Under the pieces are notes generated by a model that ran no database searches, was not told the DNA's origin, and worked only from the letters and a program-made list of their open reading frames with translations. Below, in pieces: positions 23,309-32,232 of a stretch of DNA of 36,904 nucleotides. The DNA comes from Bacillota bacterium (GTDB lineage: Bacteria > Bacillota > Sulfobacillia > Sulfobacillales > Sulfobacillaceae), in the NCBI GenBank assembly GCA_021820485.1, contig JAKADO010000024.1, positions 1-36,904 of the forward strand, read 5' to 3'. Position numbers and translations under genes: made by a program. Position 1 is the stretch's first letter. Every line of letters starts with the position of its first letter.

Positions 23309-23405
23309 TATATGCTTGGTTAAATAAACGGCCTGTTAACAGTACATTCGGGCTTTTTCGCCATTTTTCGACAATATTACAGGATTCCTCCTACCCGCTT
23401 CACAA

Positions 23406-23882
23406 TCACCGCTGCCGCCGTTTCAGCCTCTCTTGTCGCCGCGCTTCGGCCGCGTGAAACCGCTCTTCCTCCTCGGGCGTTGTCAACACCAAAGGCGGAA
23501 TTTCCACCGGCTTTCCCTCGCTGTTTAAGGCGACAAAGGTGAGAAATGCGGTGGAGGTCTTCCGCCGCTCGCCCGTGTCCATGTTTTCGCCGTACACGTC
23601 CACTCCGACTTCCATGGATGTCCGACCCACCCAATTCACCTGGGAAATGAGATGCACCACCTCACCGACGCGGATGGGATGCAAAAACTCCAAACTGTCC
23701 ATCGACGCGGTGACCGCCACATGCCCCGAATGCCGATTGGCAGTGATAGCTGCCGCCAAGTCTATCCAGTGCATGACTTTGCCACCCAAGATATTGCCCA
23801 ACTGATTGGAGTCTCCTGGTAGAACCAACTCCGTCATTTCCGTTCGGGATTGCTGCACTGTCTTGCCCTTCACCATTGTCAC
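23406..23882 (-). CDS. Hotdog-fold acyl-CoA thioesterase (YciA/BFIT-like)
   Basis: 158 residues from GTG 23882. The single hotdog domain has the acyl-CoA thioesterase pattern LPGDSNQLGNILGGKVMHWID (about 17-37; the conserved Asn/Gly and Asp of the active helix), HSGHVAVTASMDSLEFLHPI and AFLTFVALNSEGKP, followed by a basic coiled tail. It would hydrolyse acyl-CoA to free acid and CoA. GTG 23882 is 8 bases after GGAGG. A frame extending to ATG 23921 has no ribosome-binding site. Divergent from the permease. The tail (residues about 135-158) is unusually Arg/Glu-rich. Confidence 0.85.
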   Translation of the reverse strand: MTMVKGKTVQQSRTEMTELVLPGDSNQLGNILGGKVMHWIDLAAAITANRHSGHVAVTASMDSLEFLHPIRVGEVVHLISQVNWVGRTSMEVGVDVYGENMDTGERRKTSTAFLTFVALNSEGKPVEIPPLVLTTPEEEERFHAAEARRQERLKRRQR

Positions 23883-23942
23883 TATGGACACCTCCGCATA
23901 AACCCGGCGACGCCCGCTCATGCTAGTTTCGCCTATCTTAAG

Positions 23943-23972
23943 GTGTTACCAGAAACGGAAATCTGTTGTCAA
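23943..23972 (-). promoter_or_regulatory. Possible thioesterase promoter
   Basis: Minus-strand TTGACA (23972-23967), 18-base spacer, TAACAC (23948-23943). The -35 is consensus and the -10 poor. A start near 23936 gives a leader of about 55 bases to GTG 23882. Confidence 0.3.
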
Positions 23973-23988
23973 ACAGAAAGGGGCTACC

Positions 23989-25416
23989 ATGGGGATTAAA
24001 TCTCCTGGCCGCGCGCGCCTCCATAAAGGACGCGTCAAGAGCCATCACCAAGCATTTCAAAAGGATCTCACCTCTTCCACGCTCACACTGCTGACAATTG
24101 GCGGCATTATGGGTTCGGGCCTGTTCATGGCCAGCGGACTGGCCATTCGCCACGCCGGGCCGATAGTGCTGGCCATGTATGCTTTGGGAGCATTGGTGAT
24201 GATACTGGAAATCAACGCCTTGGCGGAGATGTCCATCGCCACGCCAACTCCTGGGTCATTTCTGGTCTTCACCCGCAAGGTGCTCGGTCCCGGATGGACT
24301 TTCGTGTCGGGGTGGATTTTCTGGTTTTCCAGCGTATTGACCATGTCCAGCGAAGTGACGGCAGCCGCCCTGTTTTCGAGGTTCTGGTTCCCGGGGATGC
24401 CGCTCTGGGTGTGGTCGCTGATCTATTCAGCCCTCATCATTGCCATCAATTTCATCAGCGTACGGGGATTTGGGACCATCGAGGGATTCATGGCCGGGGT
24501 TAAAACCCTGGCGGTTCTCGTGTTCATTGTCTTGGGAGGGTTGATGCTCCTGCACGTGGTGCCCACCCGGCACGCCATGCCTTCCGTCGGGGCGATGCTG
24601 ACTGGCCACGGGGGCTGGGTCCCCAACGGTTGGTACCACGCCATGCCTGCCATGATTCTAGTGCTGTTTGCTTATGCTGGAACGGGCGTCATCGGCCTGG
24701 CCGCGGCCGAAGCCAAAGACCCGAAGCGGACCTTGGGAACCGCCATACGCAACACGGTGGTGCTGGTGACCATTATGTTCCTGGGCTCCATCTTCGTCGT
24801 CTTGACACTCAGCCCGTGGTCCACCCAATCGGACAGCGTCAGTCCCTTCATCGTAGCCCTCAGGGCGAGCACGCTTCCCTATGCCTCCACGGTTATGAAT
24901 TTGGTGTTGCTGTTCGCCGTGCTGTCCACGATGAACGCCGCCCTCTATTCCAATGTGCGGGTGCTCTACTCATTGGCACAACAGGGTGAAGCTCCGAAGG
25001 CCCTTGGTCGTCTCAACAAAAAGGGGCTCCCCACCCGCGCCATCTGGACCAGCGCAGCACTCCTTGCCTTAACCATCCTCCTAGCCTATGTCTTGCCCAA
25101 AAAGGCCTACAGCTACCTCGTCACCGCAACCGGCTTCCAGGCGATGTTCATCTGGCTGATGGTACTGCTCACCCAACGCTTTTACCGCCCCTATTTGGAA
25201 AAGCACCATCCCGACAAGCTTACGCATAAGCTCTGGGGATTTCCCTATACCACCTATTTCGTGATGGCCGTCGTCTTGGCAGCCATGGCTGTGTCACCGT
25301 TCGCCAAGGGGGAACTGGTGGGAGCCGTAGTCGGCTTGGGGGGTATCGCCATCGCGCTCTTGGTCTGGATCTTCCTGCGTCATCGACTATCGCCGGAAAA
25401 GGCTACCACCACTTAA
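23989..25416 (+). CDS. APC-superfamily amino-acid permease
   Basis: 475 residues with about 12 membrane segments. The first TM carries the APC hallmark IGGIMGSGLFMASG (about 40-53), which binds the substrate carboxylate, followed by LAMYALGALVMILEINALAEMSI with the consensus Glu of TM2-3. The pattern matches the AAT family of amino acid:H+ symporters. A basic, charged N-terminal tail (about 35 residues) precedes TM1. ATG 23989 has AAAGGGG. The substrate is not predictable. It ends 5 bases from the convergent rlmD gene; the hairpin TGCCTC/GAGGCA just after the stop lacks a T tract. Confidence 0.88.
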   Translation: MGIKSPGRARLHKGRVKSHHQAFQKDLTSSTLTLLTIGGIMGSGLFMASGLAIRHAGPIVLAMYALGALVMILEINALAEMSIATPTPGSFLVFTRKVLGPGWTFVSGWIFWFSSVLTMSSEVTAAALFSRFWFPGMPLWVWSLIYSALIIAINFISVRGFGTIEGFMAGVKTLAVLVFIVLGGLMLLHVVPTRHAMPSVGAMLTGHGGWVPNGWYHAMPAMILVLFAYAGTGVIGLAAAEAKDPKRTLGTAIRNTVVLVTIMFLGSIFVVLTLSPWSTQSDSVSPFIVALRASTLPYASTVMNLVLLFAVLSTMNAALYSNVRVLYSLAQQGEAPKALGRLNKKGLPTRAIWTSAALLALTILLAYVLPKKAYSYLVTATGFQAMFIWLMVLLTQRFYRPYLEKHHPDKLTHKLWGFPYTTYFVMAVVLAAMAVSPFAKGELVGAVVGLGGIAIALLVWIFLRHRLSPEKATTT

Positions 25417-25421
25417 ATGCC

Positions 25422-26780
25422 TCATCGACGCAGGAGGCAGGATGCAACCTCAACGTGATCGGTTCGGGGGAACATATCGACGGGAATGGCTTGGGCGATT
25501 TGAAACGAGTCGGTCAGAGACTCCGCGTCTCGAGCCCATGTGTCGGGATTGCAGCTGACATAAATGATACGGCCCGGCCGTAAGTCCTTGAGTTGCTGAA
25601 TAACCTCGGGATTGAGGCCAGCGCGCGGCGGATCCACAATGACCGCATCCGGAGGCGCCTTTTGCTCCCTCACCCATTGCGCAATCAAGTCCTCCACGCG
25701 GCCGGCATCGATGGCCACATTCTCAATGTGGTTTAGAGCAAAATTCTGGCGCGCATCCTGGACCGCGTCCGCGTTCACTTCCAAGGCTCGCACAAAACGG
25801 GCGCGGCCGGCCGCCAGAGCCGCCAGCGTCCCAACACCCGAATACAAGTCCCATACCTCGCCCGTATGAGGCGGCAAAAATCCCAGTGCGGTTTCATAGA
25901 GCACTCCCACCTGAGTGGGATTCACCTGGAAAAACGAGGTGAAGGACAAACGGAACGACCGGCCCAAAATGACATCGGTTATGGTGTCTTGACCCCGCAC
26001 CAATGTTGTGGTCGGCCCAAGAATGCGATTGGTGCGATCAGGATTGATGTTGACTCCAATTCCTTGCACTTCTGGTACGAGACGCATGATCTCATCTGCC
26101 AGGGGTTCCAATGCCGGGTGCTCCTGACGAACTACCAACAATACCAGAATCTGCTGCTCTCGTCGTGAGGACCGGATCAACAGATGGCGCAGCACCCCGG
26201 TGTCATGGGCCTCATCATAGGGAGGCACGTTAAGGCGGTTGGCCATGGACTGCCCAACCGCCAGCACTTTGTTGATGAGCGGGTCTTGGATGTCGCAGTG
26301 GTCGGCGGGAATAACCTGGTGGGTGCCGCGGCGGTAAAGCCCCAGCACCGCATGGCCTGTACTGCCGCCAAAGGGGAACTGCCCTTTATTACGGTATCCG
26401 TACGGGTCTTGACTTCCGCGAATGCGGCCCACAATCTCCGGATCGTGATGCGCGATGCGGCGCAAGGCTTCTTTGACCCGGCTTTCCTTATAAAGCAATT
26501 CCGCCTGATAGTCCCAATGCTGAAAACTGCATCCTCCGCATTCAGAAAATAGGGGGCATATCGGCTCGATGCGCTCGGCGGCACTGCGCTGCCGGCGGAT
26601 CAGGCGGGCGCGCACGAAGTTCTTGCGTTCTTCGGTCACCGCCGCGTCCACAAGTTCGCCAGGCAGAGCGCCCGGCACAAAGGCGAGCCGGCCATCAGCC
26701 AGCCGAGCCACTCCGTCGCCGGCTTGTCCCATGCGAAGAATCTCTAGGGTCTGATGCGCGCCGAGCCCTGATTCGCTCAT
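25422..26780 (-). CDS. rlmD: 23S rRNA (uracil-5-)-methyltransferase RlmD/RumA type
   Basis: 452 residues. An N-terminal TRAM domain (about 8-65) is followed by a 4Fe-4S ligand set Cys75, Cys81, Cys84 and Cys162 (CPLFSECGGC and HCD), the SAM motif DLYSGVGTLAALAAG, VDPPRAGL, and the catalytic Cys410 in YVSCNPDTW. It methylates C5 of a uridine in 23S rRNA. A TrmA/RlmCD-type tRNA or dual-site activity cannot be excluded; in Bacillus a single RlmCD covers two sites. ATG 26780 overlaps the ldcA stop as ATGA. It is the last gene of the gatCAB-ldcA-rlmD run. Confidence 0.88.
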   Translation of the reverse strand: MSESGLGAHQTLEILRMGQAGDGVARLADGRLAFVPGALPGELVDAAVTEERKNFVRARLIRRQRSAAERIEPICPLFSECGGCSFQHWDYQAELLYKESRVKEALRRIAHHDPEIVGRIRGSQDPYGYRNKGQFPFGGSTGHAVLGLYRRGTHQVIPADHCDIQDPLINKVLAVGQSMANRLNVPPYDEAHDTGVLRHLLIRSSRREQQILVLLVVRQEHPALEPLADEIMRLVPEVQGIGVNINPDRTNRILGPTTTLVRGQDTITDVILGRSFRLSFTSFFQVNPTQVGVLYETALGFLPPHTGEVWDLYSGVGTLAALAAGRARFVRALEVNADAVQDARQNFALNHIENVAIDAGRVEDLIAQWVREQKAPPDAVIVDPPRAGLNPEVIQQLKDLRPGRIIYVSCNPDTWARDAESLTDSFQIAQAIPVDMFPRTDHVEVASCLLRR

Positions 26781-27685
26781 CGGTTCATCAGGAGACGCAC
26801 GTGTCCAGTTGGCTCGATGGCCAATGGCGTTCCCAGCGGCAAAGAGAACATGGGCTCGGAATGACCGGACTTCAGTCCCCACCAGGCGGGGATCCCCTGA
26901 AGGAGGGCGATGTCCCGCACCAAGGATTTCACCGCCTCATCCTTCGGTTCAGCATCGAACAGCGCCTCACCGAATACGATGCCCCGCACTTGATCCAGAA
27001 TCCCGGCCAAGCGGAGTTGCTGCAGCATGCGGTCGATCCGATAGGGCTTTTCGTGGACTTCCTCAAGATACAGCACCGAACCATCCCAGTCCGGTTGGTA
27101 TGGCGTGCCTACCAACGCCGAAACCAGCGCCAGGTTCCCGCCATGCCAAGGGGCCACCACAGTCTCCCGGATGGGATTGGCCAAACATTCCATGGGGTGC
27201 GGGGTGATCTCCTCCAGTTCCCCTGCCAAGAGTTGCAAGAGAGATTCGCCCGTGGGTCCCTCAAGTTGGCTGTGGGCATTTGGACCATGTATGGATGTCC
27301 AGCCTATGCTGGCTAGCGTGTTGTGCAAGGCCGTAATGTCGCTGAATCCTATGACTGGTTTGGGATTCTCCTGTTGGATCCGTCCCAGGTCCAGGTATGG
27401 CAAAAGCCGCATGGTACCGTATCCACCGCGTGCCGCCAGCACCACATCGACAGCCGGATCCGTCAACGCCGCCGTCAAATCCTCGCTCCGCTCCCGATCA
27501 CCGCCCGCGAGATGCAGCACGTCATTGTCGCGTTCAAAGAGATGCTCGCCGTAACTCACTTGAAATCCTTGTGACTCCAGCCATTGGCGGCACGATTCGA
27601 TAGCCTTGGCATTGACGGAACTCGCCAAGGGAACAATGCGCCAATGGGATCCGGGCCTGATGCTACTGAGCCGTGTTGTAGTCAT
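26777..27685 (-). CDS. ldcA: LD-carboxypeptidase, family S66 (muramoyltetrapeptide carboxypeptidase)
   Basis: 302 residues. Catalytic Ser115 in IGFSDITAL, a glutamate in the VLYLEEVHEKPYRID segment and His275 in KSGHSEPM form the S66 triad. GGYGTMRLLP (87-96) is also typical. It removes the terminal D-Ala from tetrapeptides during peptidoglycan recycling; some family members instead act on microcin C7-type peptides (MccF). No signal peptide is seen, so it is cytosolic. ATG 27685 has AAAGGATG upstream and lies 23 bases inside the end of gatB. An ATG at 27697 is less well supported. Confidence 0.86.
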   Translation of the reverse strand: MTTTRLSSIRPGSHWRIVPLASSVNAKAIESCRQWLESQGFQVSYGEHLFERDNDVLHLAGGDRERSEDLTAALTDPAVDVVLAARGGYGTMRLLPYLDLGRIQQENPKPVIGFSDITALHNTLASIGWTSIHGPNAHSQLEGPTGESLLQLLAGELEEITPHPMECLANPIRETVVAPWHGGNLALVSALVGTPYQPDWDGSVLYLEEVHEKPYRIDRMLQQLRLAGILDQVRGIVFGEALFDAEPKDEAVKSLVRDIALLQGIPAWWGLKSGHSEPMFSLPLGTPLAIEPTGHVRLLMNR

Positions 27686-29138
27686 GGTGTATGACATCCT
27701 TTAGCAATTGATTGACAAGATCGGGTTTGGCCTGTCCACGCGTTTGCTTCATCACCTGCCCCACCAAAAAGGCCAAGGCCTTTTCCTTTCCCGAAAGGTA
27801 GTCCTGAATCACGGCCGGGTGCTGCTTCAGCACCTCTTCCACAATCGAGCGAATGGCTCCCTCGTCCGTGATCTGGCTCATCCCCTTCTCCTTCACAACC
27901 TCCTCTGCGCGTTTTCCCGTCTCGAACATGGCTTCCAAGACCTCTTTGGCCATGCGTCCAGAGATCTTGCCGGATCCAATAAGCTCCAACAGTTCCACCA
28001 GACCATCAGGACCAACGGCCGCCTTGGCGTAGCTTTCGCCACGCGCGTTAATCAATCGAGCGACGTCCGACAGCATCCAGTTGGTCACCAGGCGGTCATC
28101 TTCGAAGCGTTCCGTGGCCTGCAGCCAATATTGATAGGCTTCCCGATCCAATACGAGAACTTCCGCGTCTTTGGGGGGAATGCCACGGGACACCAATGCC
28201 TCCCGAATGGCATCCGGCAACGCAGGCAACGCCTGACGCACACTCTCGATCCACTCGGCCGACAGCACCAAGGGGGGCAAGTCCGGTTCCGGGAAATAGC
28301 GGTAGTCGTTGGCTTCTTCCTTGCTGCGTTGACTGTAGGTACGCCCCGTGGCGTCGTCAAAGCCGCGCGTTTCCTTGACAATCCGCTCGCCCCGGAGGAG
28401 CATCTCGGCTTGACGCTCCACCTCGTACTCGATGCCCCGTTGAACGTTGCGAATCGAGTTCACGTTCTTGATTTCGACCCGGGAGAGATCCTCCAGGGCA
28501 CCTTCGTATCCGACTGGACGCAACGACACGTTGGCGTCGCATCGCATGGATCCTTCCTCCATGCGGAGATCCGAGACGTCAAGATAGCTTAGAATTGCGC
28601 GCAACTCGGTGAGATAGAGCCTCGCCTCCTCAGCTGAGCGAAGATCCGGCTCCGAGACGATTTCAATCAACGGAACCCCTGCCCGGTTCAGGTCCACCAG
28701 AGATCCCGTCGCATCCCCCAGGCGCTGTCCAAGGTGATTCAACTTGCCCGCGTCCTCTTCAACATGGATGCGCCGGATGCCGATCCGACGGCCTTCCCCC
28801 GACGCCGGCCGAATGGTGACCCACCCGTATTCGGCCAAGGGCTCATCGAACTGAGAAATCTGATAGGCCTTCGGCAAGTCCGGATAAAAATATTGCTTCC
28901 GATCAAACTTGGAAAACGGCCTCACTTCGCAATTCAACGCCAAGGCCGACCGGACGGCCAAGTGGATGGCTTCCCGGTTGAGCACCGGCAAAACGCCCGG
29001 CATCCCCAAGCAGACCGGACAGGTATGGGAATTGGGATCCGCACCAAAGGCGGCCTCGCACCCGCAAAAAAGCTTCGTTGCCGTCTTCAACTCGACGTGC
29101 ACTTCCAGCCCGACAATCACCTCATAGTCACGGCTCAT
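27663..29138 (-). CDS. gatB: Asp-tRNA(Asn)/Glu-tRNA(Gln) amidotransferase subunit B
   Basis: 491 residues. The N-terminal kinase and amidation domain begins YEVIVGLEVHVEL with the zinc site CGC...CPVC (Cys25, Cys27 and CPVCLGMPG), then IGIRRIHVEEDAG, DLNRAGVPLIEIVSEPD and EIKNVNS, and the GatB/YqeY helical tail from about 325. It activates mischarged Glu-tRNA(Gln) or Asp-tRNA(Asn) with ATP and accepts ammonia from GatA. The operon order is gatC-gatA-gatB; GatB overlaps gatA by 4 bases and ldcA by 23. Confidence 0.96.
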   Translation of the reverse strand: MSRDYEVIVGLEVHVELKTATKLFCGCEAAFGADPNSHTCPVCLGMPGVLPVLNREAIHLAVRSALALNCEVRPFSKFDRKQYFYPDLPKAYQISQFDEPLAEYGWVTIRPASGEGRRIGIRRIHVEEDAGKLNHLGQRLGDATGSLVDLNRAGVPLIEIVSEPDLRSAEEARLYLTELRAILSYLDVSDLRMEEGSMRCDANVSLRPVGYEGALEDLSRVEIKNVNSIRNVQRGIEYEVERQAEMLLRGERIVKETRGFDDATGRTYSQRSKEEANDYRYFPEPDLPPLVLSAEWIESVRQALPALPDAIREALVSRGIPPKDAEVLVLDREAYQYWLQATERFEDDRLVTNWMLSDVARLINARGESYAKAAVGPDGLVELLELIGSGKISGRMAKEVLEAMFETGKRAEEVVKEKGMSQITDEGAIRSIVEEVLKQHPAVIQDYLSGKEKALAFLVGQVMKQTRGQAKPDLVNQLLKDVIHHDYNTAQ

Positions 29139-30586
29139 GCTTTTACCTCCTCAGGCCATGGCATCGGCTGGAGCACTCGTTCCAACGTCTCGGCTGCATC
29201 CAGCAAAGCCGCATCAAAAAGGGGCGGAGCCAGCCATTGCAAACCAACCGGCAGCCCTGCCGCGAGCCCAGCCGGCATAGAAAGGCCTGGAATTCCGGCC
29301 AGGTTTGCGGTCACCGTGAAGATATCGCCCAAATACATTTTAATAGGGTCGTCGCTGCGCGCCCCGAGGACAAACGCGGTGTCAGGGGTCGTGGGCGTGA
29401 CGATGTAGTCCACCGTTTGAAAGGCCTGGTCAAAGTCCTCGCGGATGCGCGTACGCACCTTCTGCGCCGTGAGATAGTAGGCATCGTAATAACCAGCCGA
29501 CAGCGCATGTGTACCGAGCAACACGCGCCGCTTCACCTCGTCACCAAACCCCTCATCCCGTGTCGTTTCATACATATTCAGCAGGTCTCCCCCACTGGCC
29601 CTCATGCCGTAGCGCACCCCGTCGTAGCGAGACAAGTTGGAGGAGGCTTCCGCTGGAGCTATAAGGTAGTAGGCAGCTATCGCATAGTCCGTATGTGGCA
29701 AGGAAATCTCCACGAGCTCGTGCCCGAGCCCTTGCAAGGATTCCAAGGCTTGATCAATCACCCTGCGCACGCCGTCATCCATACCGTCCCCGAAAAACTC
29801 GCGCGGAAGACCGATGCGCCAGCGCTGTTCCTGGCTAGGAATCGGCTCCGCCACGTTAGTCAACGAGGTAGAGTCGTGGGGGTCTGATCCGTGAATGACC
29901 CCATACACCAAGCGACTGTCACGCAAAGACCGCGTCATCGGACCAATTTGGTCAAGACTGGATGCGAAGGCAATGAGACCGTAGCGCGACACCCGGCCGT
30001 AGGTCGGCTTCATGCCCACGACGCCGCAATAGCTGGCAGGTTGACGGATGGATCCGCCGGTGTCCGATCCGAGCGCCACCGGCACCATCCGAGCAGCGAC
30101 GGCCGCCGCTGAACCGCCGCTGGATCCGCCCGGAACGCGTGTCGCATCCCACGGATTGCGGGTCGGATGGAACGCGGAATGCTCTGTCGACGAGCCCATT
30201 GCGAACTCATCCAGATTGGTCTTCCCGATGAGGATTGCCCCAGCATCCATCAGCTTGTCCACGACAGTCGCGTCGTAGGGCGACAAAAACGCACCCAAAA
30301 TTTTCGACCCAGCCGTCGTCGGCATGTGCCGCGTGACAATATTGTCCTTGAGGGCTACTGGAACCCCGGAAAGCGGCCGCCGGCGGCGCTCATCCAGCGT
30401 CCAGGCGTCCTCCTCGCGGGCCCGCCTTAGAGCCCCCTCGGCGTCGACAAAGAGAAAGGCTCCTATCGTTGAATCCCATGCTTGAATGCGATCCAAGTGC
30501 GCTTTGACAATAGCTTCGGCGGATATTGCCCCGGACGCAAACTGCTCGTGCAATGCATAGGCATCCATGGCCCACAGCTCACTCAC
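29135..30586 (-). CDS. gatA: Asp-tRNA(Asn)/Glu-tRNA(Gln) amidotransferase subunit A
   Basis: 483 residues from GTG 30586, an amidase-signature enzyme that releases ammonia from glutamine. The Ser-cisSer-Lys triad is Lys80 (ALKDN), Ser155 (PGGSSGGS) and Ser179 (GSDTGGSI). The GTG follows AAGGTGGGG in gatC and overlaps the gatC stop region by 8 bases. An in-frame ATG at 30568 has a weaker site and would trim six residues. Forms the GatCAB complex with its two neighbours. Confidence 0.96.
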   Translation of the reverse strand: MSELWAMDAYALHEQFASGAISAEAIVKAHLDRIQAWDSTIGAFLFVDAEGALRRAREEDAWTLDERRRRPLSGVPVALKDNIVTRHMPTTAGSKILGAFLSPYDATVVDKLMDAGAILIGKTNLDEFAMGSSTEHSAFHPTRNPWDATRVPGGSSGGSAAAVAARMVPVALGSDTGGSIRQPASYCGVVGMKPTYGRVSRYGLIAFASSLDQIGPMTRSLRDSRLVYGVIHGSDPHDSTSLTNVAEPIPSQEQRWRIGLPREFFGDGMDDGVRRVIDQALESLQGLGHELVEISLPHTDYAIAAYYLIAPAEASSNLSRYDGVRYGMRASGGDLLNMYETTRDEGFGDEVKRRVLLGTHALSAGYYDAYYLTAQKVRTRIREDFDQAFQTVDYIVTPTTPDTAFVLGARSDDPIKMYLGDIFTVTANLAGIPGLSMPAGLAAGLPVGLQWLAPPLFDAALLDAAETLERVLQPMPWPEEVKA

Positions 30587-30884
30587 CGCTCGCCCCACCT
30601 TCCATGATACGCGGCACCAGAAACATGCCATTCTCTACCACCGGACCATTCTTGGTCGCCTCGGCGATCCCGAGCGATGGCTCGGGACGGTCTTCGCGGA
30701 GCGGTGCATGGGTCTCAACCACATGCATGGTGGGACGTACCCCCTCCAAGTCGAGCTTCTGCAGCTGCGATACATAGGCCAAAACCCGATTCAAATCAGC
30801 ACGCACCGGGCCTAGTTCATCGGGCGTCAAATGCAGTCGAGCCAAACGCGCCACATGTAAAATATCGGCGTCACTCAGGTCCAA
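30579..30884 (-). CDS. gatC: Asp-tRNA(Asn)/Glu-tRNA(Gln) amidotransferase subunit C
   Basis: 101 residues, normal length, with VARLARLHLTPDEL at the N-terminus, the central DLEGVRPTMHV and the REDRPEPSL segment typical of GatC, which clamps GatA to GatB. It starts at a TTG (30884) 8 bases after AGGGGGG; an ATG a few bases upstream is out of frame. It is the first gene of its operon, with a good extended -10 promoter in front. Confidence 0.92.
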   Translation of the reverse strand: MDLSDADILHVARLARLHLTPDELGPVRADLNRVLAYVSQLQKLDLEGVRPTMHVVETHAPLREDRPEPSLGIAEATKNGPVVENGMFLVPRIMEGGASGE

Positions 30885-30913
30885 AAGCCATACCCCCCTA
30901 GTTTATCCTTCCA

Positions 30914-30942
30914 ATTATAACATCCGATGCCGGCTCACTCAG
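30914..30942 (-). promoter_or_regulatory. Promoter of the gatCAB-ldcA-rlmD operon
   Basis: Minus-strand TATAAT (30919-30914) preceded by TG at the extended -10 position (TGTTATAAT), with CTGAGT (30942-30937) at a 17-base spacer. The start near 30907 gives a leader of about 23 bases. This is the best promoter in the window. Confidence 0.6.
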
Positions 30943-30949
30943 AATGCCG

Positions 30950-32092
30950 CTAGTCTTTGGGTTCCTCGCCGAGCACCAGAATATCAATGTTGCTGCTGAG
31001 CCGAAGCACCTCATTGATGACCGAACCGCGGGCAATTTCCTCCCAGCGGGAGCGGCGCGACTCACCCATGATAATTTCCGTGACGTGGTGCTCCTTGGCG
31101 TAGGTGACCAAGGCCCGCGGTACATTGGAATCCTGCAGCTCGACCACGTGCGCTCCCAGCTTTCGTGCCAACGATAGATGCCCTTCCAACCGGTCTGCAT
31201 CTTTCTGGTCAAGACTCGCCAACCCGTTGGGCAGGACCGTTACCACCGTGAGCGCGGCCTTGAGCCGTCGCGCTCGTCGGTAGCCCCGCCGAATCAGCCG
31301 AGATCCGTTGGGAGATGGCGTAAGCGCAACCAGGATACGGTCGTGGGTCGGCCAGGGCCCCACGATATCATGGTCATCCATGTAGTCTTCGAGCCGCTCG
31401 TCGGTGTCGTCCGCCACCGCTCGCAATGCCAACTCACGCAAGGCCGTAATGTTGCCCTTGCGGAAGAAGTTCTGCAAGGCGTTGGCCACCGTTGCAGGGG
31501 GATAAATCTTTCCTTGCTTAAGCCGATCAATCAGGGAATCCGGGGTCAGGTCAATCAACCGGATTTCGTCAGCGTCCCGAATGACGGAATCCGGAATGGT
31601 TTCCCGGACCCGCACGCCGGTAATTTGGCGCACCGTGTCATTGAGCGACTCGACATGCTGAATGTTCAATGTCGACCAGACATTGATGCCGGCATCCAAA
31701 ATGTCCTGAACATCCTCATAACGCTTGGCGTGCTGAGAGTCATCGGCATTGGTGTGCGCCAATTCGTCCACCAGCACCAGGTCGGGTTCGCGCGCCAAGA
31801 TCGCTTCCACATCCAGCTCCCCCACCTCCAGGCCTTTCAAGGTGCCACGCCTTAGAGGGATCGCTTCAAGATCACCCACCATCTTTTCCGTCTCCTCGCG
31901 GCCGTGTGTGTCGAGGCAGCCAATGACGACATCAATTCCCTCAGACCGCGCAATGTGGGCATCGCTCAGCATCGTGAATGTCTTTCCTACCCCCGGAGCC
32001 GCTCCGATATAAATGCGGTGCTTGCCGCGGCTCATGCGCTTGATATCTTCCAATATTTGCTCCGGGGTTCGCCGTTTGAAGGTGTGAGGCAA
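30950..32092 (-). CDS. kdpD: Short KdpD: sensor N-terminal and USP domains without a kinase
   Basis: 380 residues against about 900 for full KdpD. The KdpD N-terminal domain (about 8-220) has Walker A GAAPGVGKT (30-38), CLDTHGR, VLVDELAHTN (Walker B) and the WSTLNIQHVESLND motif. A USP domain follows (from about 250, RILVALTPSP to DILVLGEEPKD), and then the protein stops. The four membrane segments, GAF, HisKA and HATPase parts are absent. There is no disrupted remnant downstream, only the gatC promoter, so this is a natural short form as known from some Bacillota and cyanobacteria, not a fresh truncation. The TTG at 32092 has AAGGGA upstream; the nearby ATG is out of frame. A TATATT at 32123-32128 (minus) may be its own -10. 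No kdpE is in view. Confidence 0.9.
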   Translation of the reverse strand: MPHTFKRRTPEQILEDIKRMSRGKHRIYIGAAPGVGKTFTMLSDAHIARSEGIDVVIGCLDTHGREETEKMVGDLEAIPLRRGTLKGLEVGELDVEAILAREPDLVLVDELAHTNADDSQHAKRYEDVQDILDAGINVWSTLNIQHVESLNDTVRQITGVRVRETIPDSVIRDADEIRLIDLTPDSLIDRLKQGKIYPPATVANALQNFFRKGNITALRELALRAVADDTDERLEDYMDDHDIVGPWPTHDRILVALTPSPNGSRLIRRGYRRARRLKAALTVVTVLPNGLASLDQKDADRLEGHLSLARKLGAHVVELQDSNVPRALVTYAKEHHVTEIIMGESRRSRWEEIARGSVINEVLRLSSNIDILVLGEEPKD

Positions 32093-32180
32093 TGCGCATC
32101 GTCCCTTTCCCGTGTTGCCTTAAATATAGACTACCCGAAAGATCCCGGCCGTTCCACTTCCGGCCCGGCCATAAATGAAT

Positions 32181-32218
32181 GGGCGAGAACCTTCCGCACC
32201 CGCAGAAGGTTCTCGCCC
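32181..32218 (-). terminator. Strong hairpin after the usp gene, before kdpD
   Basis: A perfect 14-bp stem GGGCGAGAACCTTC (32181-32194) with GAAGGTTCTCGCCC (32205-32218) and a 10-base loop, 15 bases past the usp stop. In the direction of transcription it is followed by ATTCATTTAT, a modest T tract. It probably ends or reduces the kdpABC-usp transcript before kdpD. Confidence 0.65.
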
Positions 32219-32232
32219 AGACTCTATTCGCT

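Noticed and set aside
30950..32092. KdpD as a broken pseudogene
   Set aside because: The frame is clean, ends neatly after the USP domain, and no kinase remnant lies downstream; short KdpD forms exist in other bacteria.
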